Source: Mycobacteriales bacterium (lineage in GTDB: Bacteria; Actinomycetota; Actinomycetes; Mycobacteriales; SCTD01). Taken from it: a stretch of DNA of 64,000 nt. Under the pieces are notes generated by a model, which worked only from the letters and a program-made list of their open reading frames with translations, was not told the DNA's origin and searched no databases. Shown piece after piece: positions 42,834 to 50,803 of the stretch (positions are counted from its first letter, which is position 1; every line of letters starts with the position of its first letter). A program made the position numbers and the translations under genes. The stretch lies in NCBI GenBank assembly GCA_030697205.1, contig JAUYQP010000057.1:1-64000 (forward strand), given 5' to 3'.

Positions 42834-44834
42834 GTGACCCTGCACGAGCTCGCCGCCGCCCACGGGGTGGCCACCTCCTACGACGACTGGCAGGGCCGGC
42901 CGGTCACCGTCTCCGACCACGCGATCGGGGCGGCGCTCGCGGCTCTCGGGGTGGACTGCACCGACCCGGCTGTGGCGCTGCAGGCCGCGCGGGACCGTCC
43001 GTGGGCCCGGCTGCTGCCGCCCTTTGTGCTGTCGGTCGAGGGCCGCGGTGTCGCCGACTTGCGGGCCCGCGGCCGGGTCGCGCTCGAGGTGGTCACCGAG
43101 GACGGCCGGGTGCTGGCGCTGCCGGTGCCGCCTCCCGTCGAGGAGCGCGACGGGGTGACGCGCCACGAGGTCCGCCTCGCAGGGCTGCCGCTGGGCTGGC
43201 ACGTCCTGCGGGCCCGCGACACCGGCCGGGTCGCCGAGGCGGTGCTGCTCGTCGCGCCGGAGCGGATCCCCACGCCCGAGGGTCGGCACTGGGGCTGGCA
43301 GGTGCAGCTCTACGCGCTGCGCAGCGCCGGGTCGTGGGCCGTCGGCGACTACCGCGACCTGCGCACCGTCGTCGCGCGCTCCGCCGCCGACGGGGCCGGC
43401 GCCCTGCTAGCGAACCCGCTGCACCTCGAGGGCCCACTCGTCCCGGTCACGCCCTCGCCGTACTCCCCGTCGTCGCGCCGCTTCCGCTCGGCGGTCGCGC
43501 TGCGCATCGAGGACACCGAGGAGTACGCCGCTGCCGCTGCCGACGTGCGCGCGGCCGTCGACGCCCTGCGGCCGGCGACCGACCCGGAGCGGGTCGACCG
43601 CGACGCCGCCTGGTCGGCCAAGCTCGTGGCGCTCGAGCTGCTCTGGCCGACGCACCGGGCCGACGCGCTCGCTGACTTCCGGGCGACGATGGGCCCGCCG
43701 CTGGAGGACGTCGCGGTCTTCGCCGCGCTGGCCGAGGTGCACGGGCTGCCCTGGCAGTCCTGGCCTGCCGCGCTGCACCGGCCCGCGGCCGTCGACCGCG
43801 AGCCGCTCGCCGAGCGGATCGCCTTCTGGTGCTGGGTGCAGCTGCTCGTCGACGAGCAGGTCGCGGCGGTGGCGGTCGCGTCCGCACCGATGGCGGTCGG
43901 CGTCCTGCACGACCTCGCGGTCGGCGTCGACGGCGGCGGCGCCGACGGGTGGGCGCTGCAGGACGTCCTCGCCCTCGGGACCTCGGTGGGCGCACCCCCG
44001 GACATGCTGGCCCGGCAGGGGCAGGACTGGGGGCTGCCCCCGTGGCGGCCCGACCGGCTCGAGGAAGCGGGCTACCTGCCGTATCGCGACGTCGTACGCG
44101 CTTGCCTGCGCCACGCCGGGGGGCTGCGCATCGACCACGTCATGGGGTTGTCACGGCTGTGGTGGGTGCCGGCGGGGTCGCCCGCGACCGACGGGACCTA
44201 CGTGCGCTACGACGTCGACGCGATGCTGGCCGTGCTCGCGCTGGAGGCGACCCGGGCCGGTGCGGTCGTCGTGGGGGAGGACCTCGGCACGGTCGAGGCC
44301 TCCGTGCGCGCGGCCCTCGACCGGACGGGCGTGCTGGGCAGTGCGGTGCTGTGGTTCGAGGGCGACGCGGACCCGGCCGACTGGCGCTCGCAGGTGCTCG
44401 CCACCGTGACCACCCACGACCTGCCGACCGCGGCCGGCTTCCTGTCGCTGGACCAGGTGCGGCTGCGCGAGGCCGCCGGGGTGCTGACCCGACCGGTCTC
44501 CGACGAGCTCGCGGAGGCGGTCGCGGAGCGCGACCGGCTGCTCGCGCTGCTGTCGCGGACCGGCCTGCTCGAGGCCGCCGACGGCGACCCGGTGGTCGCG
44601 ATGCACCTCGCGCTGGTCCGCTCGCCGGCGCGGCTCGTGCTCGCTGCGCTCGGCGACGCGGTGGGCGACCTGCGGCCGCCCAACCTGCCCGGCACCATCG
44701 ACGAGCACCCCAACTGGCGGCTCCCCGTGGCCGACGCGACCGGTCGCGCGCTCGGGCTCGAGGAGCTGCTCGACCACCCCGGTGTGCGGCGGCTCACGGC
44801 CCTGCTCGCGGACGGCATGGGACGGGTTCGGTAG
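42834..44834 (+). CDS. malQ: 4-alpha-glucanotransferase MalQ
   Basis: Disproportionating enzyme transferring alpha-1,4-glucan segments in glycogen/maltodextrin metabolism; GH77. 666 residues. Visible: VTPSPYSPSSRRF substrate region, nucleophile motif LRIDHVMGLSRLWWVP, acid/base segment VVVGEDLGTVEASV, and TTHDLPTAAGF with LPGTIDEHPNWRLP. GTG 42834 gives an N-terminal domain of about 140 residues typical of actinobacterial MalQ. Confidence 0.95.
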   Translation: MTLHELAAAHGVATSYDDWQGRPVTVSDHAIGAALAALGVDCTDPAVALQAARDRPWARLLPPFVLSVEGRGVADLRARGRVALEVVTEDGRVLALPVPPPVEERDGVTRHEVRLAGLPLGWHVLRARDTGRVAEAVLLVAPERIPTPEGRHWGWQVQLYALRSAGSWAVGDYRDLRTVVARSAADGAGALLANPLHLEGPLVPVTPSPYSPSSRRFRSAVALRIEDTEEYAAAAADVRAAVDALRPATDPERVDRDAAWSAKLVALELLWPTHRADALADFRATMGPPLEDVAVFAALAEVHGLPWQSWPAALHRPAAVDREPLAERIAFWCWVQLLVDEQVAAVAVASAPMAVGVLHDLAVGVDGGGADGWALQDVLALGTSVGAPPDMLARQGQDWGLPPWRPDRLEEAGYLPYRDVVRACLRHAGGLRIDHVMGLSRLWWVPAGSPATDGTYVRYDVDAMLAVLALEATRAGAVVVGEDLGTVEASVRAALDRTGVLGSAVLWFEGDADPADWRSQVLATVTTHDLPTAAGFLSLDQVRLREAAGVLTRPVSDELAEAVAERDRLLALLSRTGLLEAADGDPVVAMHLALVRSPARLVLAALGDAVGDLRPPNLPGTIDEHPNWRLPVADATGRALGLEELLDHPGVRRLTALLADGMGRVR

Positions 44835-44861
44835 CGTGTCGCCCGACCGAGAGGAGGGCCC

Positions 44862-45200
44862 GTGAGCCGCACCGCCCGCACGTCCGCGCTGTCGGGTCTC
44901 GCGCTGTCCGTGCTGCTCGCCGGCCCCGCGCTGGCCACGGACTCCGAGATCGTGACGCCCGTCCCCGAGGTCGGCATCAAGGGCGCCCTCGTGCTCTACG
45001 TCGTCGTGCCGCTGGTGATCCTGCTGGCCATCTCGGCGGTCGTCTGGCTGCCCAACGTCGTGCGGAGCACGCGCTACCGCCCGAACCGCGGCTGGTCCGC
45101 GGCGCCGCTGTGGTTCCACGGCCCGGCCGACCCGGACGCCGCTGTCGCATCCGCCCAGCCGGGCGACGTCGTGAGGGGTGGGGCTCGTGGCAGCTGGTAG
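44862..45200 (+). CDS. ctaJ: CtaJ-like small cytochrome aa3 oxidase subunit
   Basis: 112 residues: an N-terminal hydrophobic segment resembling a signal peptide (ALSGLALSVLLAGPALA), a central membrane helix (ALVLYVVVPLVILLAISAVV) and the tail motif RYRPNRGWSAAPLWFHGP. This pattern matches the small actinobacterial oxidase subunit named CtaJ; assignment is from memory of the motif. GTG 44862 follows GAGAGGAGG. The DUF5130 gene overlaps its end. Confidence 0.7.
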   Translation: MSRTARTSALSGLALSVLLAGPALATDSEIVTPVPEVGIKGALVLYVVVPLVILLAISAVVWLPNVVRSTRYRPNRGWSAAPLWFHGPADPDAAVASAQPGDVVRGGARGSW

Positions 45201-45669
45201 CGCAGGGCAGTCGGGTCTCAGCCCCAAGGAGCAGGAGCGCATCGAGCGCGCGGTGCTGACGTGCCGGGACCAGCACGGCCTCGACGTGTCCGTCCTCGTC
45301 GGTGACCTGCGCGTCGAGCAGGGCGCCGCGGCGTTCCGCGCCGGTGCCGAGCAGGCTCACGCGGCCCTCGGTGACCGCGCGGCGGGTGCCGTGCTGCTCG
45401 TGGTCGCGCCCGGTCAGCGCCGGGTCGAGGTCGTCACCGGCCCGCAGGCCCGCCGCCGCGTTCCGGACCGGGTTGCCGCGCTGGCCGTCATGTCGATGAC
45501 GAGCGCCTTCGCAGGCGGTGACCTCGCCGGCGGCATCGTCGACGGGATCCGCCAGATGGCCGACGCTGCCGGTCGCCGCGAGGCGCTGACGGCCGTGGGC
45601 GACACCCGTGACCCGCTCGGTCGCCGTGAGCTCACCGCCAGCGGCTCGGACCGCCCCGCGCTGCACTGA
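45187..45669 (+). CDS. DUF5130 (TPM-like) protein
   Basis: 160 residues, no membrane segment. The TPM-like fold is suggested by GLDVSVLVGDLRVEQGAAAF, VLLVVAPGQRRVEVVTGPQA, and GGDLAGGIVDGIRQMADAAG. Function unknown; it regularly accompanies the CtaJ-like gene. GTG 45187 is chosen (GTG 45178 is an alternative) and overlaps the end of ctaJ in another frame. Confidence 0.8.
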   Translation: MAAGSAGQSGLSPKEQERIERAVLTCRDQHGLDVSVLVGDLRVEQGAAAFRAGAEQAHAALGDRAAGAVLLVVAPGQRRVEVVTGPQARRRVPDRVAALAVMSMTSAFAGGDLAGGIVDGIRQMADAAGRREALTAVGDTRDPLGRRELTASGSDRPALH

Positions 45670-45670
45670 C

Positions 45671-45746
45671 GAGATGATCACCATCGCTTCGATGGTGATC
45701 GTGTCGCGTCTCGTCCCGGCGTGTCGTGCCGCGACGATCAGACACC
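45671..45746. repeat. left imperfect inverted repeat flanking the AbiEi-like gene
   Basis: Begins GAGATGATCACCATCG one base after the DUF5130 stop. The same 16 bases occur inverted at 46913-46898. Further inward, GGCGTGTCGT and a GACGATCA block recur in both copies. Confidence 0.65.
45676..45700. terminator. hairpin between convergent genes
   Basis: GATCACCATCG (45676-45686), loop CTT, CGATGGTGATC (45690-45700): 11 perfect pairs just after the DUF5130 stop and facing the convergent AbiEi-like gene. Possible bidirectional terminator without T-run. Confidence 0.55.
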
Positions 45747-46766
45747 TCACGCCGCGCGGCGCGTCCCACGCGGCCTGAGCTCGACGCCCGCCGCTAGCCG
45801 CCTGGAAGCGGCAGTCGCGGCCTTGGCCCGCCACCGGGCGTAGAGCTCCCCGGGGCGCGACCACGACTCGTCCCAGTCGTAGCGCAGCACCGCCAGCCCG
45901 CACTGCTCGAAGTCCTCCTGGCGCCGCTTCTCCGTGAGCAGCGGTCGCGGCGCCCAGGGGCGTTCGTACTTGACCGCGCCGTCGGCCTCTGCAACGAGGA
46001 GCAGGCCGCGCCAGGCCATGTCGGCGACGCCCAGGAGCTGGCCCCACCGCAGGACCTCCACCTGCAGCTCCGGCTCCGGTGCCTCGCGCTCGACCAGCGC
46101 CCTGCGGCCGATCGACTCGAGTGCGCTCTGGGCCCCCTCGCGCGCCAGGACTACCGCCGCACGGCCGGTGGCGCCGCCGGGCCAGTGCCAGCAATGCCTC
46201 GCGACAGCATCCAGCTCCTCCGGCGACGCGCCCGCCCACAGCGCCGCGTCGGCCGCCACGACACCAGCGAGCAGGCCGTCGCGGCGTGCGAGGTCGACCG
46301 CGGTACGTGCGGGTGTGGTGGCACCCACGCCCGCGACGGTGGTCCGGTGCGGCTCCGGCAGTTGTACGACGTACAAGCCCTTGCGCTCCGAGCGCTCGTC
46401 GTCGCGATGCCTCTGCCGGCTGATGACCGGTCTCGGCGAGAGGCTGCCGAGGTGGTGCATGCGGTGCAGGCGCGCCGCCCATTCGTGACTGACGACCGGG
46501 TCGAATCCGAGCGCGAGCACCTCGGCCGCGCAGCGGAGGTGGTGCATGGCCCAGTCGTCACCGGCTCGCTCCCACACCTCCTCGGCGAAGGCGTAGACGC
46601 CACGCCTCAGGCGGTACCAGTCGCCTCGCCGGAGGGTCGTGGCAGCGACGCCGAGGGGGATGCCGAGGGCGAGGGCCTGCCCCCAGGTGAAGACGCCCTG
46701 CTGCCGGGCGGCGAGCAGGCGGAGAGCGGCGACGGCGTCACCAATGTTGTCCGAGGCGGTGTCCAT
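45747..46766 (-). CDS. AbiEi-antitoxin-like / DUF559 family protein
   Basis: 339 residues. The N-terminal 60 residues form a winged-helix AbiEi-type domain (RLLAARQQGVFTWGQALALG; LRRGDWYRLRRGVYAF). The C-terminal 90 residues resemble a Vsr/DUF559 endonuclease-like fold (LLVAEADGAVKYERPW; KRRQEDFEQCGLAVLRYDWD). No AbiEii toxin partner is adjacent, so this is a solitary member. ATG 46766 is preferred over the frame's earlier start because homology begins there. The gene sits alone between convergent DUF5130 and pepN and is bounded by inverted repeats, suggesting recent acquisition. Confidence 0.8.
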   Translation of the reverse strand: MDTASDNIGDAVAALRLLAARQQGVFTWGQALALGIPLGVAATTLRRGDWYRLRRGVYAFAEEVWERAGDDWAMHHLRCAAEVLALGFDPVVSHEWAARLHRMHHLGSLSPRPVISRQRHRDDERSERKGLYVVQLPEPHRTTVAGVGATTPARTAVDLARRDGLLAGVVAADAALWAGASPEELDAVARHCWHWPGGATGRAAVVLAREGAQSALESIGRRALVEREAPEPELQVEVLRWGQLLGVADMAWRGLLLVAEADGAVKYERPWAPRPLLTEKRRQEDFEQCGLAVLRYDWDESWSRPGELYARWRAKAATAASRRLAAGVELRPRGTRRAA

Positions 46767-46830
46767 GCCGAGATCCTGGGCGCCGTCAGACCTCGTGCGG
46801 CCGTTGTCCACAGGCCGAAACGGCAAGGGT

Positions 46831-46913
46831 GGTCAGTGATCGTCTCGCGACGACACGCCGTGGCGTCTCGCGCGACGACCCCCTGAGCCCGAGGCTTCGA
46901 TGGTGATCATCTC
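46831..46913. repeat. right imperfect inverted repeat flanking the AbiEi-like gene
   Basis: On the minus strand it starts GAGATGATCACCATCG at the pepN stop codon (46913) and continues to 46831. It also contains two similar blocks CGTCTCGCG(CG)ACGAC at 46841-46854 and 46863-46878. GCTTCGATGGTGATC (46894-46908) additionally repeats 45686-45700 directly. Confidence 0.65.
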
Positions 46914-49465
46914 TACGCCCTGTCGCGGGCCCTCGCGCGCAGCGCCCGCACCACGCCGTCGCGGCCCTCGAGCAGCAGTCGGCGCAGCGCCGGCTGCGGG
47001 TCCTCGGCCTGCAGGTAGGCGTCGGTGCGCTCGACGACCGACGGCGACACCAGCAGCGTCGGGTAGAGGCCGTTGACGATGCTCTGCGCCATCTCGGCGG
47101 TGCGGGTCGCCCAGACCTCGGAGAGTGCGGCGAAGTAGCGGTCGACCCACGGCTCGAGCAGCGACAGGTCCTCGACCTGGTTGAAGCCGCCGATGAGGGC
47201 GGCCTGCACGGCGTTGGGCACCGAGGGGTCCTCGACCGCGAGCTGCCACGCCTCGGCCTTGGCCTCCGGGGTCGGGCGCGCGGCACGGGCCGCGGCGGCG
47301 TGGCGCTGTCCGGCGGCGGTGGGGTCGCGCTCGACCTCGGCCTCGATCTCGGACAGCCCCGCTTCGCCGAGGACGACCAGGCGGACCAGCAGGTGCCAGC
47401 GCAGCTCGGCGTCGACGGCCAGGCCGTCGACGGAGGCGGCACCCGAGAGCAGGTCGCGCAGCAGCGCCACCTGCGACGGGGTGCGGGCCAGCGAGCCGAG
47501 GGCGCGGGTCCAGGCCAGCTGCAGGTCGGAGCCGGGGGCGGCAGCGAGCAGCGCCGCATGGGCGCGCTCGGCGAGCAGGGCCTTGCCGGTCGGCGCCCAG
47601 GCCGGGTCGGCGAACAGCGCGAGAGCCGACTGGGCCTGGCGCAGCAGCGACTGGACCACGCCGATGTCGGTCTCGCGGTCGATGCCGGCGAGCACGAGCG
47701 CGAGGTAGTCGCGCGCGGGCATCTCGGCGTCGCGGGTCATGTCCCATGCCGCGGCCCAGCACAGCGCGCGCGGCAGCGAGTCGGTGAAGGCGCCGACGTG
47801 GCCGACGACGGTCGCGAGCGAGCGCTCGTCGAGCCGGATCTTGGCGAAGGTGAGGTCGTCGTCGTTGACCAGCACGAGGTCGGGCTGCGGGCGCCCGACC
47901 AGCGCGGGCACCTCGGTCTTGGCGCCCACGACATCGAGCTCCTCGCGGTGGACCCGCACGAGCGCGCCGTCGACGAGGTCGTAGAACCCGACGGCGACGC
48001 GGTGCGAGCGCAGTGTCGGGTGCTCGGCCGGCGCCTCCTGCAGGACGGAGAACGACGTGAATGCCCCGTCCCCGCCGACCTCGAAGGCGGCCCGCAGGGT
48101 GTTGACGCCGGCGGTCTCGAGCCAGTCCGAGGAGAACGACGACAGGTCGCGACCGGAGGACTCCTCCAGGGCGGTGAGCAGGTCCGCGAGCACCGTGTTG
48201 CCGTACTCGTGACGCGGGAAGTAGGCGCGCAGCCCGGCGAGGAAGGCGTCCTGGCCGACCCAGGCGACGAGCTGCTTGAGGACCGACGCCCCCTTGGCGT
48301 AGGTGATCCCGTCGAAGTTGACCTTCACGGCCTCGATGTCGCGGATGTCCGCGGCGACCGGGTGCGTGGAGGGCAGCTGGTCCTGCCGGTAGGCCCAGGT
48401 CTTCTCGGTGTTGGCGAAGGTCGTCCACGCGTTGGTCCAGCGGGTCGCCTCGGCCTGGCAGAGCACCGACGCGTAGGTCGCGAAGGACTCATTGAGCCAC
48501 AGGTCGTCCCACCAGCGCATCGTCACGAGGTCGCCGAACCACATGTGGGCCATCTCGTGCAGGACGGTCTCGGCGCGCCGCTCGTAGGCCGCGTCGGTGA
48601 CCTTCGACCGGAAGACGTAGTCTTCGAGGAAGGTGACGGCGCCGGCGTTCTCCATCGCGCCCGCGTTGAACTCCGGCACGAACAGCTGGTCGTACTTGCC
48701 GAAGGGGTAGCGGTAGTCGAAGACGCGGTGGAAGAAGTCGAAGCCCTGCTTGGTGACCGCGAAGAGCTCGTCGGCGTCGAGGTGCTGGGCGAGCGAGGCG
48801 CGGCAGTAGATGCCGAGCGGGATGCCGTCGTGGGAGTCCTCGACGCAGAAGTAGGGGCCGGCGACGAGCGCCGTGATGTAGGTCGACATCGGCGGCGTCT
48901 CGGCGAACTCCCACCGGCCGTGCTCGCCCTCCGCCGGACGCGACGTCACGGCGCCGTTGGACACGACGACCCAGTCGCGGGGGGCGTCGACGACGAAGCG
49001 GAAGACGGCCTTGAGGTCGGGCTGGTCGAAGCAGGCATACATCCGGTGCGCGTCGTAGGTCTCGAACTGCGAGTAGAGGTAGACCGAGCCGTCGACGGGG
49101 TCGACGAAGCGGTGCAGGCCCTCGCCGCTGCGGGTGTAGGCGCAGTCGGCGTCCACGACGAGCTCGTGGTCACCGGCGCTCACGTCGAGGGCCAGCCGGT
49201 CGCCGTCGAAGGCCGACGCGTCCAGGGCGACCCCGTCGAGGGAGGCCGACCGCACGGCAGGCGCCGTCAGCTCGACGAAGGTCGACAGCGCCGACGACGC
49301 CGAGAAGCGGATCGTCGACGTCGAGCGGAAGCGCTCCTCGCCCGGCTTCTCGCCAGAGCCCCCACTCGACCGGTCGGTCAGGTCGAGGAGGACGTCGTAC
49401 GACGTGACAGCGATCGCCGAGGCGCGCGTCCTCGCCTCGTCGCGGTGCAGGTTGTTGCCGGTCAC
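46913..49465 (-). CDS. pepN: aminopeptidase N (M1 zinc metallopeptidase)
   Basis: Cytosolic aminopeptidase of 850 residues. GAMENAG exopeptidase motif, zinc site HEMAHMWFGD followed by NESFATY (third ligand Glu), and the C-terminal ERAP1-like helical domain are present. GTG 49465 is selected because it gives the N-terminus TGNNLHRDEARTRA, which parallels mycobacterial PepN, and GGAGGG lies 9 bases upstream. Divergent from the Rv2466c-like remnant, preserving the ancestral arrangement; its stop lies in the right inverted repeat. Confidence 0.95.
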   Translation of the reverse strand: MTGNNLHRDEARTRASAIAVTSYDVLLDLTDRSSGGSGEKPGEERFRSTSTIRFSASSALSTFVELTAPAVRSASLDGVALDASAFDGDRLALDVSAGDHELVVDADCAYTRSGEGLHRFVDPVDGSVYLYSQFETYDAHRMYACFDQPDLKAVFRFVVDAPRDWVVVSNGAVTSRPAEGEHGRWEFAETPPMSTYITALVAGPYFCVEDSHDGIPLGIYCRASLAQHLDADELFAVTKQGFDFFHRVFDYRYPFGKYDQLFVPEFNAGAMENAGAVTFLEDYVFRSKVTDAAYERRAETVLHEMAHMWFGDLVTMRWWDDLWLNESFATYASVLCQAEATRWTNAWTTFANTEKTWAYRQDQLPSTHPVAADIRDIEAVKVNFDGITYAKGASVLKQLVAWVGQDAFLAGLRAYFPRHEYGNTVLADLLTALEESSGRDLSSFSSDWLETAGVNTLRAAFEVGGDGAFTSFSVLQEAPAEHPTLRSHRVAVGFYDLVDGALVRVHREELDVVGAKTEVPALVGRPQPDLVLVNDDDLTFAKIRLDERSLATVVGHVGAFTDSLPRALCWAAAWDMTRDAEMPARDYLALVLAGIDRETDIGVVQSLLRQAQSALALFADPAWAPTGKALLAERAHAALLAAAPGSDLQLAWTRALGSLARTPSQVALLRDLLSGAASVDGLAVDAELRWHLLVRLVVLGEAGLSEIEAEVERDPTAAGQRHAAAARAARPTPEAKAEAWQLAVEDPSVPNAVQAALIGGFNQVEDLSLLEPWVDRYFAALSEVWATRTAEMAQSIVNGLYPTLLVSPSVVERTDAYLQAEDPQPALRRLLLEGRDGVVRALRARARDRA

Positions 49466-49541
49466 AGAGCCGAGCCCTCCGTCGATCTTCCCCCGCGTAC
49501 CCATGGTGCGCGAGCGATCCTACGGGTGGAGGACTCTTCAC

Positions 49542-49750
49542 ATGACGGCGAGCGCACGCACGACGGTGGACGTCTGGTTCGACCCGCTCTGCCCCTGGGC
49601 GTGGATGACCAGCCGGCGGGTGCGGCCGAGGTCGGCGACGAGAACGGCCCTTTCCACCTCGGCCTCGCGCACGGACGTGGTGGGCCGCTCGACCTCCTCG
49701 CTCGCCCAGAACAGCCCGCATCGGCGTTCCCGGCAGGGTCGCGAGTCCCT
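49542..49750 (+). pseudogene. 5' remnant of an Rv2466c-like (DsbA-family) gene
   Basis: Starts with ATG and encodes [20 protein letters not shown], matching the complete gene at 59325 ([19 protein letters not shown]) including the CPWA active site. The upstream 16 bases AGCGATCCTACGGGTG (49513-49528) are also identical to 59296-59311. Similarity ends near 49622, after about 27 codons; the remaining roughly 130 bases read as unrelated Arg/Ser/Thr sequence up to the cheB end. It lacks the rest of the 200-residue fold, so it is not functional. It marks the left edge of the chemotaxis island, in the position the intact gene would occupy beside pepN. Confidence 0.85.
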
Positions 49751-50803
49751 CTATCGGCAGACGAGCCCGGCCCCCGTGCGCCGGGTGATCTCTGCCGCGA
49801 TGTGTTCCAGGGACAGGACTGCGTCCGCCAGACCGGCCTCGACGACGAAGCGGGGCATGCCGTAGACGACGCACGACTCGGCGTCCTGGGCGATGACCTG
49901 ACCACCGGCCGCGACGACCGCCTGCGTCCCCTTGTGGCCGTCGGAGCCCATGCCGGTCATCACCACCGACAGCACGCGCGCGCCGTACGCAGCGACCACG
50001 CTGCGGAACAGAGGGTCGGCGGCGGGGCGGCAACTGTTCTCCGGGGGTTCTTCGTTAATGGCCGTGACCACGTGGGCGCCGACCTTCTTGACGACGAGGT
50101 GCTTGCCGCCTGGTGCCACCCAGACCTGCCCGGGAGCCAGCACCTCACCGCCCTGGGCCTCGGCGACGGTGAGCGGGCACAGGCTGTCCAGGCGCTTGGC
50201 GAGCATCCCGGTGAACGCGGGTGGCATGTGCTGCACGATCAGCACGGGTACAGGGAGGTCGGCAGGCAGGCCGGGCAGCATGTCCGCCAGCGCGTTGGGG
50301 CCGCCGGTCGAGACGCCGATCACGACCACGTCGACCGGTCCCAGGGCGGTTCTACGGGCCCGCGGGGTGGCGACCGGCGCTCGCGGACCTGCGAGTGCCT
50401 TGGCGCCCAGGGCTCGGAGCTTGGGCAGTAGCTCGGCACGCAGCAGCTGCAGGCTCTCCTCGCGGCTGGCCGCAGAGGGCTTCTGCACGTAGTCGCTGGC
50501 CCCCCGGGTGAGCGCCTCGATGGTGGCGCTGGCTCCCCGGGAGGTGAGGGTGCTGAACATGACGACCGGGATCTTGCTCCGCCGCTTGCGGAGCTCCAGC
50601 AACGTCGTCAGGCCGTCCATCACGGGCATCTCGACGTCAAGGACTATCAGGTCGGGTGCGATCTCGGTCAGCTTGTCCAGGGCCACTTGCCCGTTCTGGG
50701 CAAACCCCGCGAGCTCGAAGTCCTTCTCGCCACGAAGTGCCTCCGCGACCATGAGGCGCACGACGACGGAGTCGTCGACGGTCATCACCCGCAGCGGCCT
50801 CAC
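49751..50803 (-). CDS. cheB: chemotaxis methylesterase/deamidase CheB
   Basis: Removes receptor methyl groups for adaptation. 350 residues: receiver domain (VMTVDDSVVVRLMV; phospho-Asp in LIVLDVEMPVMDGL; Lys in VQKPSA), linker, and CheB catalytic domain with Ser in VIGVSTGGPNAL, His in LIVQHMPPAF and Asp in VMTGMGSDGHKG. GTG overlaps the stop of the HemA paralogue (GTGA), so the two are translationally coupled. Last gene of the cheA operon. Confidence 0.96.
   Translation of the reverse strand: MRPLRVMTVDDSVVVRLMVAEALRGEKDFELAGFAQNGQVALDKLTEIAPDLIVLDVEMPVMDGLTTLLELRKRRSKIPVVMFSTLTSRGASATIEALTRGASDYVQKPSAASREESLQLLRAELLPKLRALGAKALAGPRAPVATPRARRTALGPVDVVVIGVSTGGPNALADMLPGLPADLPVPVLIVQHMPPAFTGMLAKRLDSLCPLTVAEAQGGEVLAPGQVWVAPGGKHLVVKKVGAHVVTAINEEPPENSCRPAADPLFRSVVAAYGARVLSVVMTGMGSDGHKGTQAVVAAGGQVIAQDAESCVVYGMPRFVVEAGLADAVLSLEHIAAEITRRTGAGLVCR

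Noticed and set aside
46833-48428. Long second frame inside pepN
   Set aside because: Arg/Gly-rich shadow reading overlapping a well-supported aminopeptidase.
49542-49865. Continuous plus-strand frame read as an intact small protein
   Set aside because: Only the first 27 codons resemble the DsbA-family protein; the rest is simple Arg/Ser/Thr sequence that also overlaps cheB.
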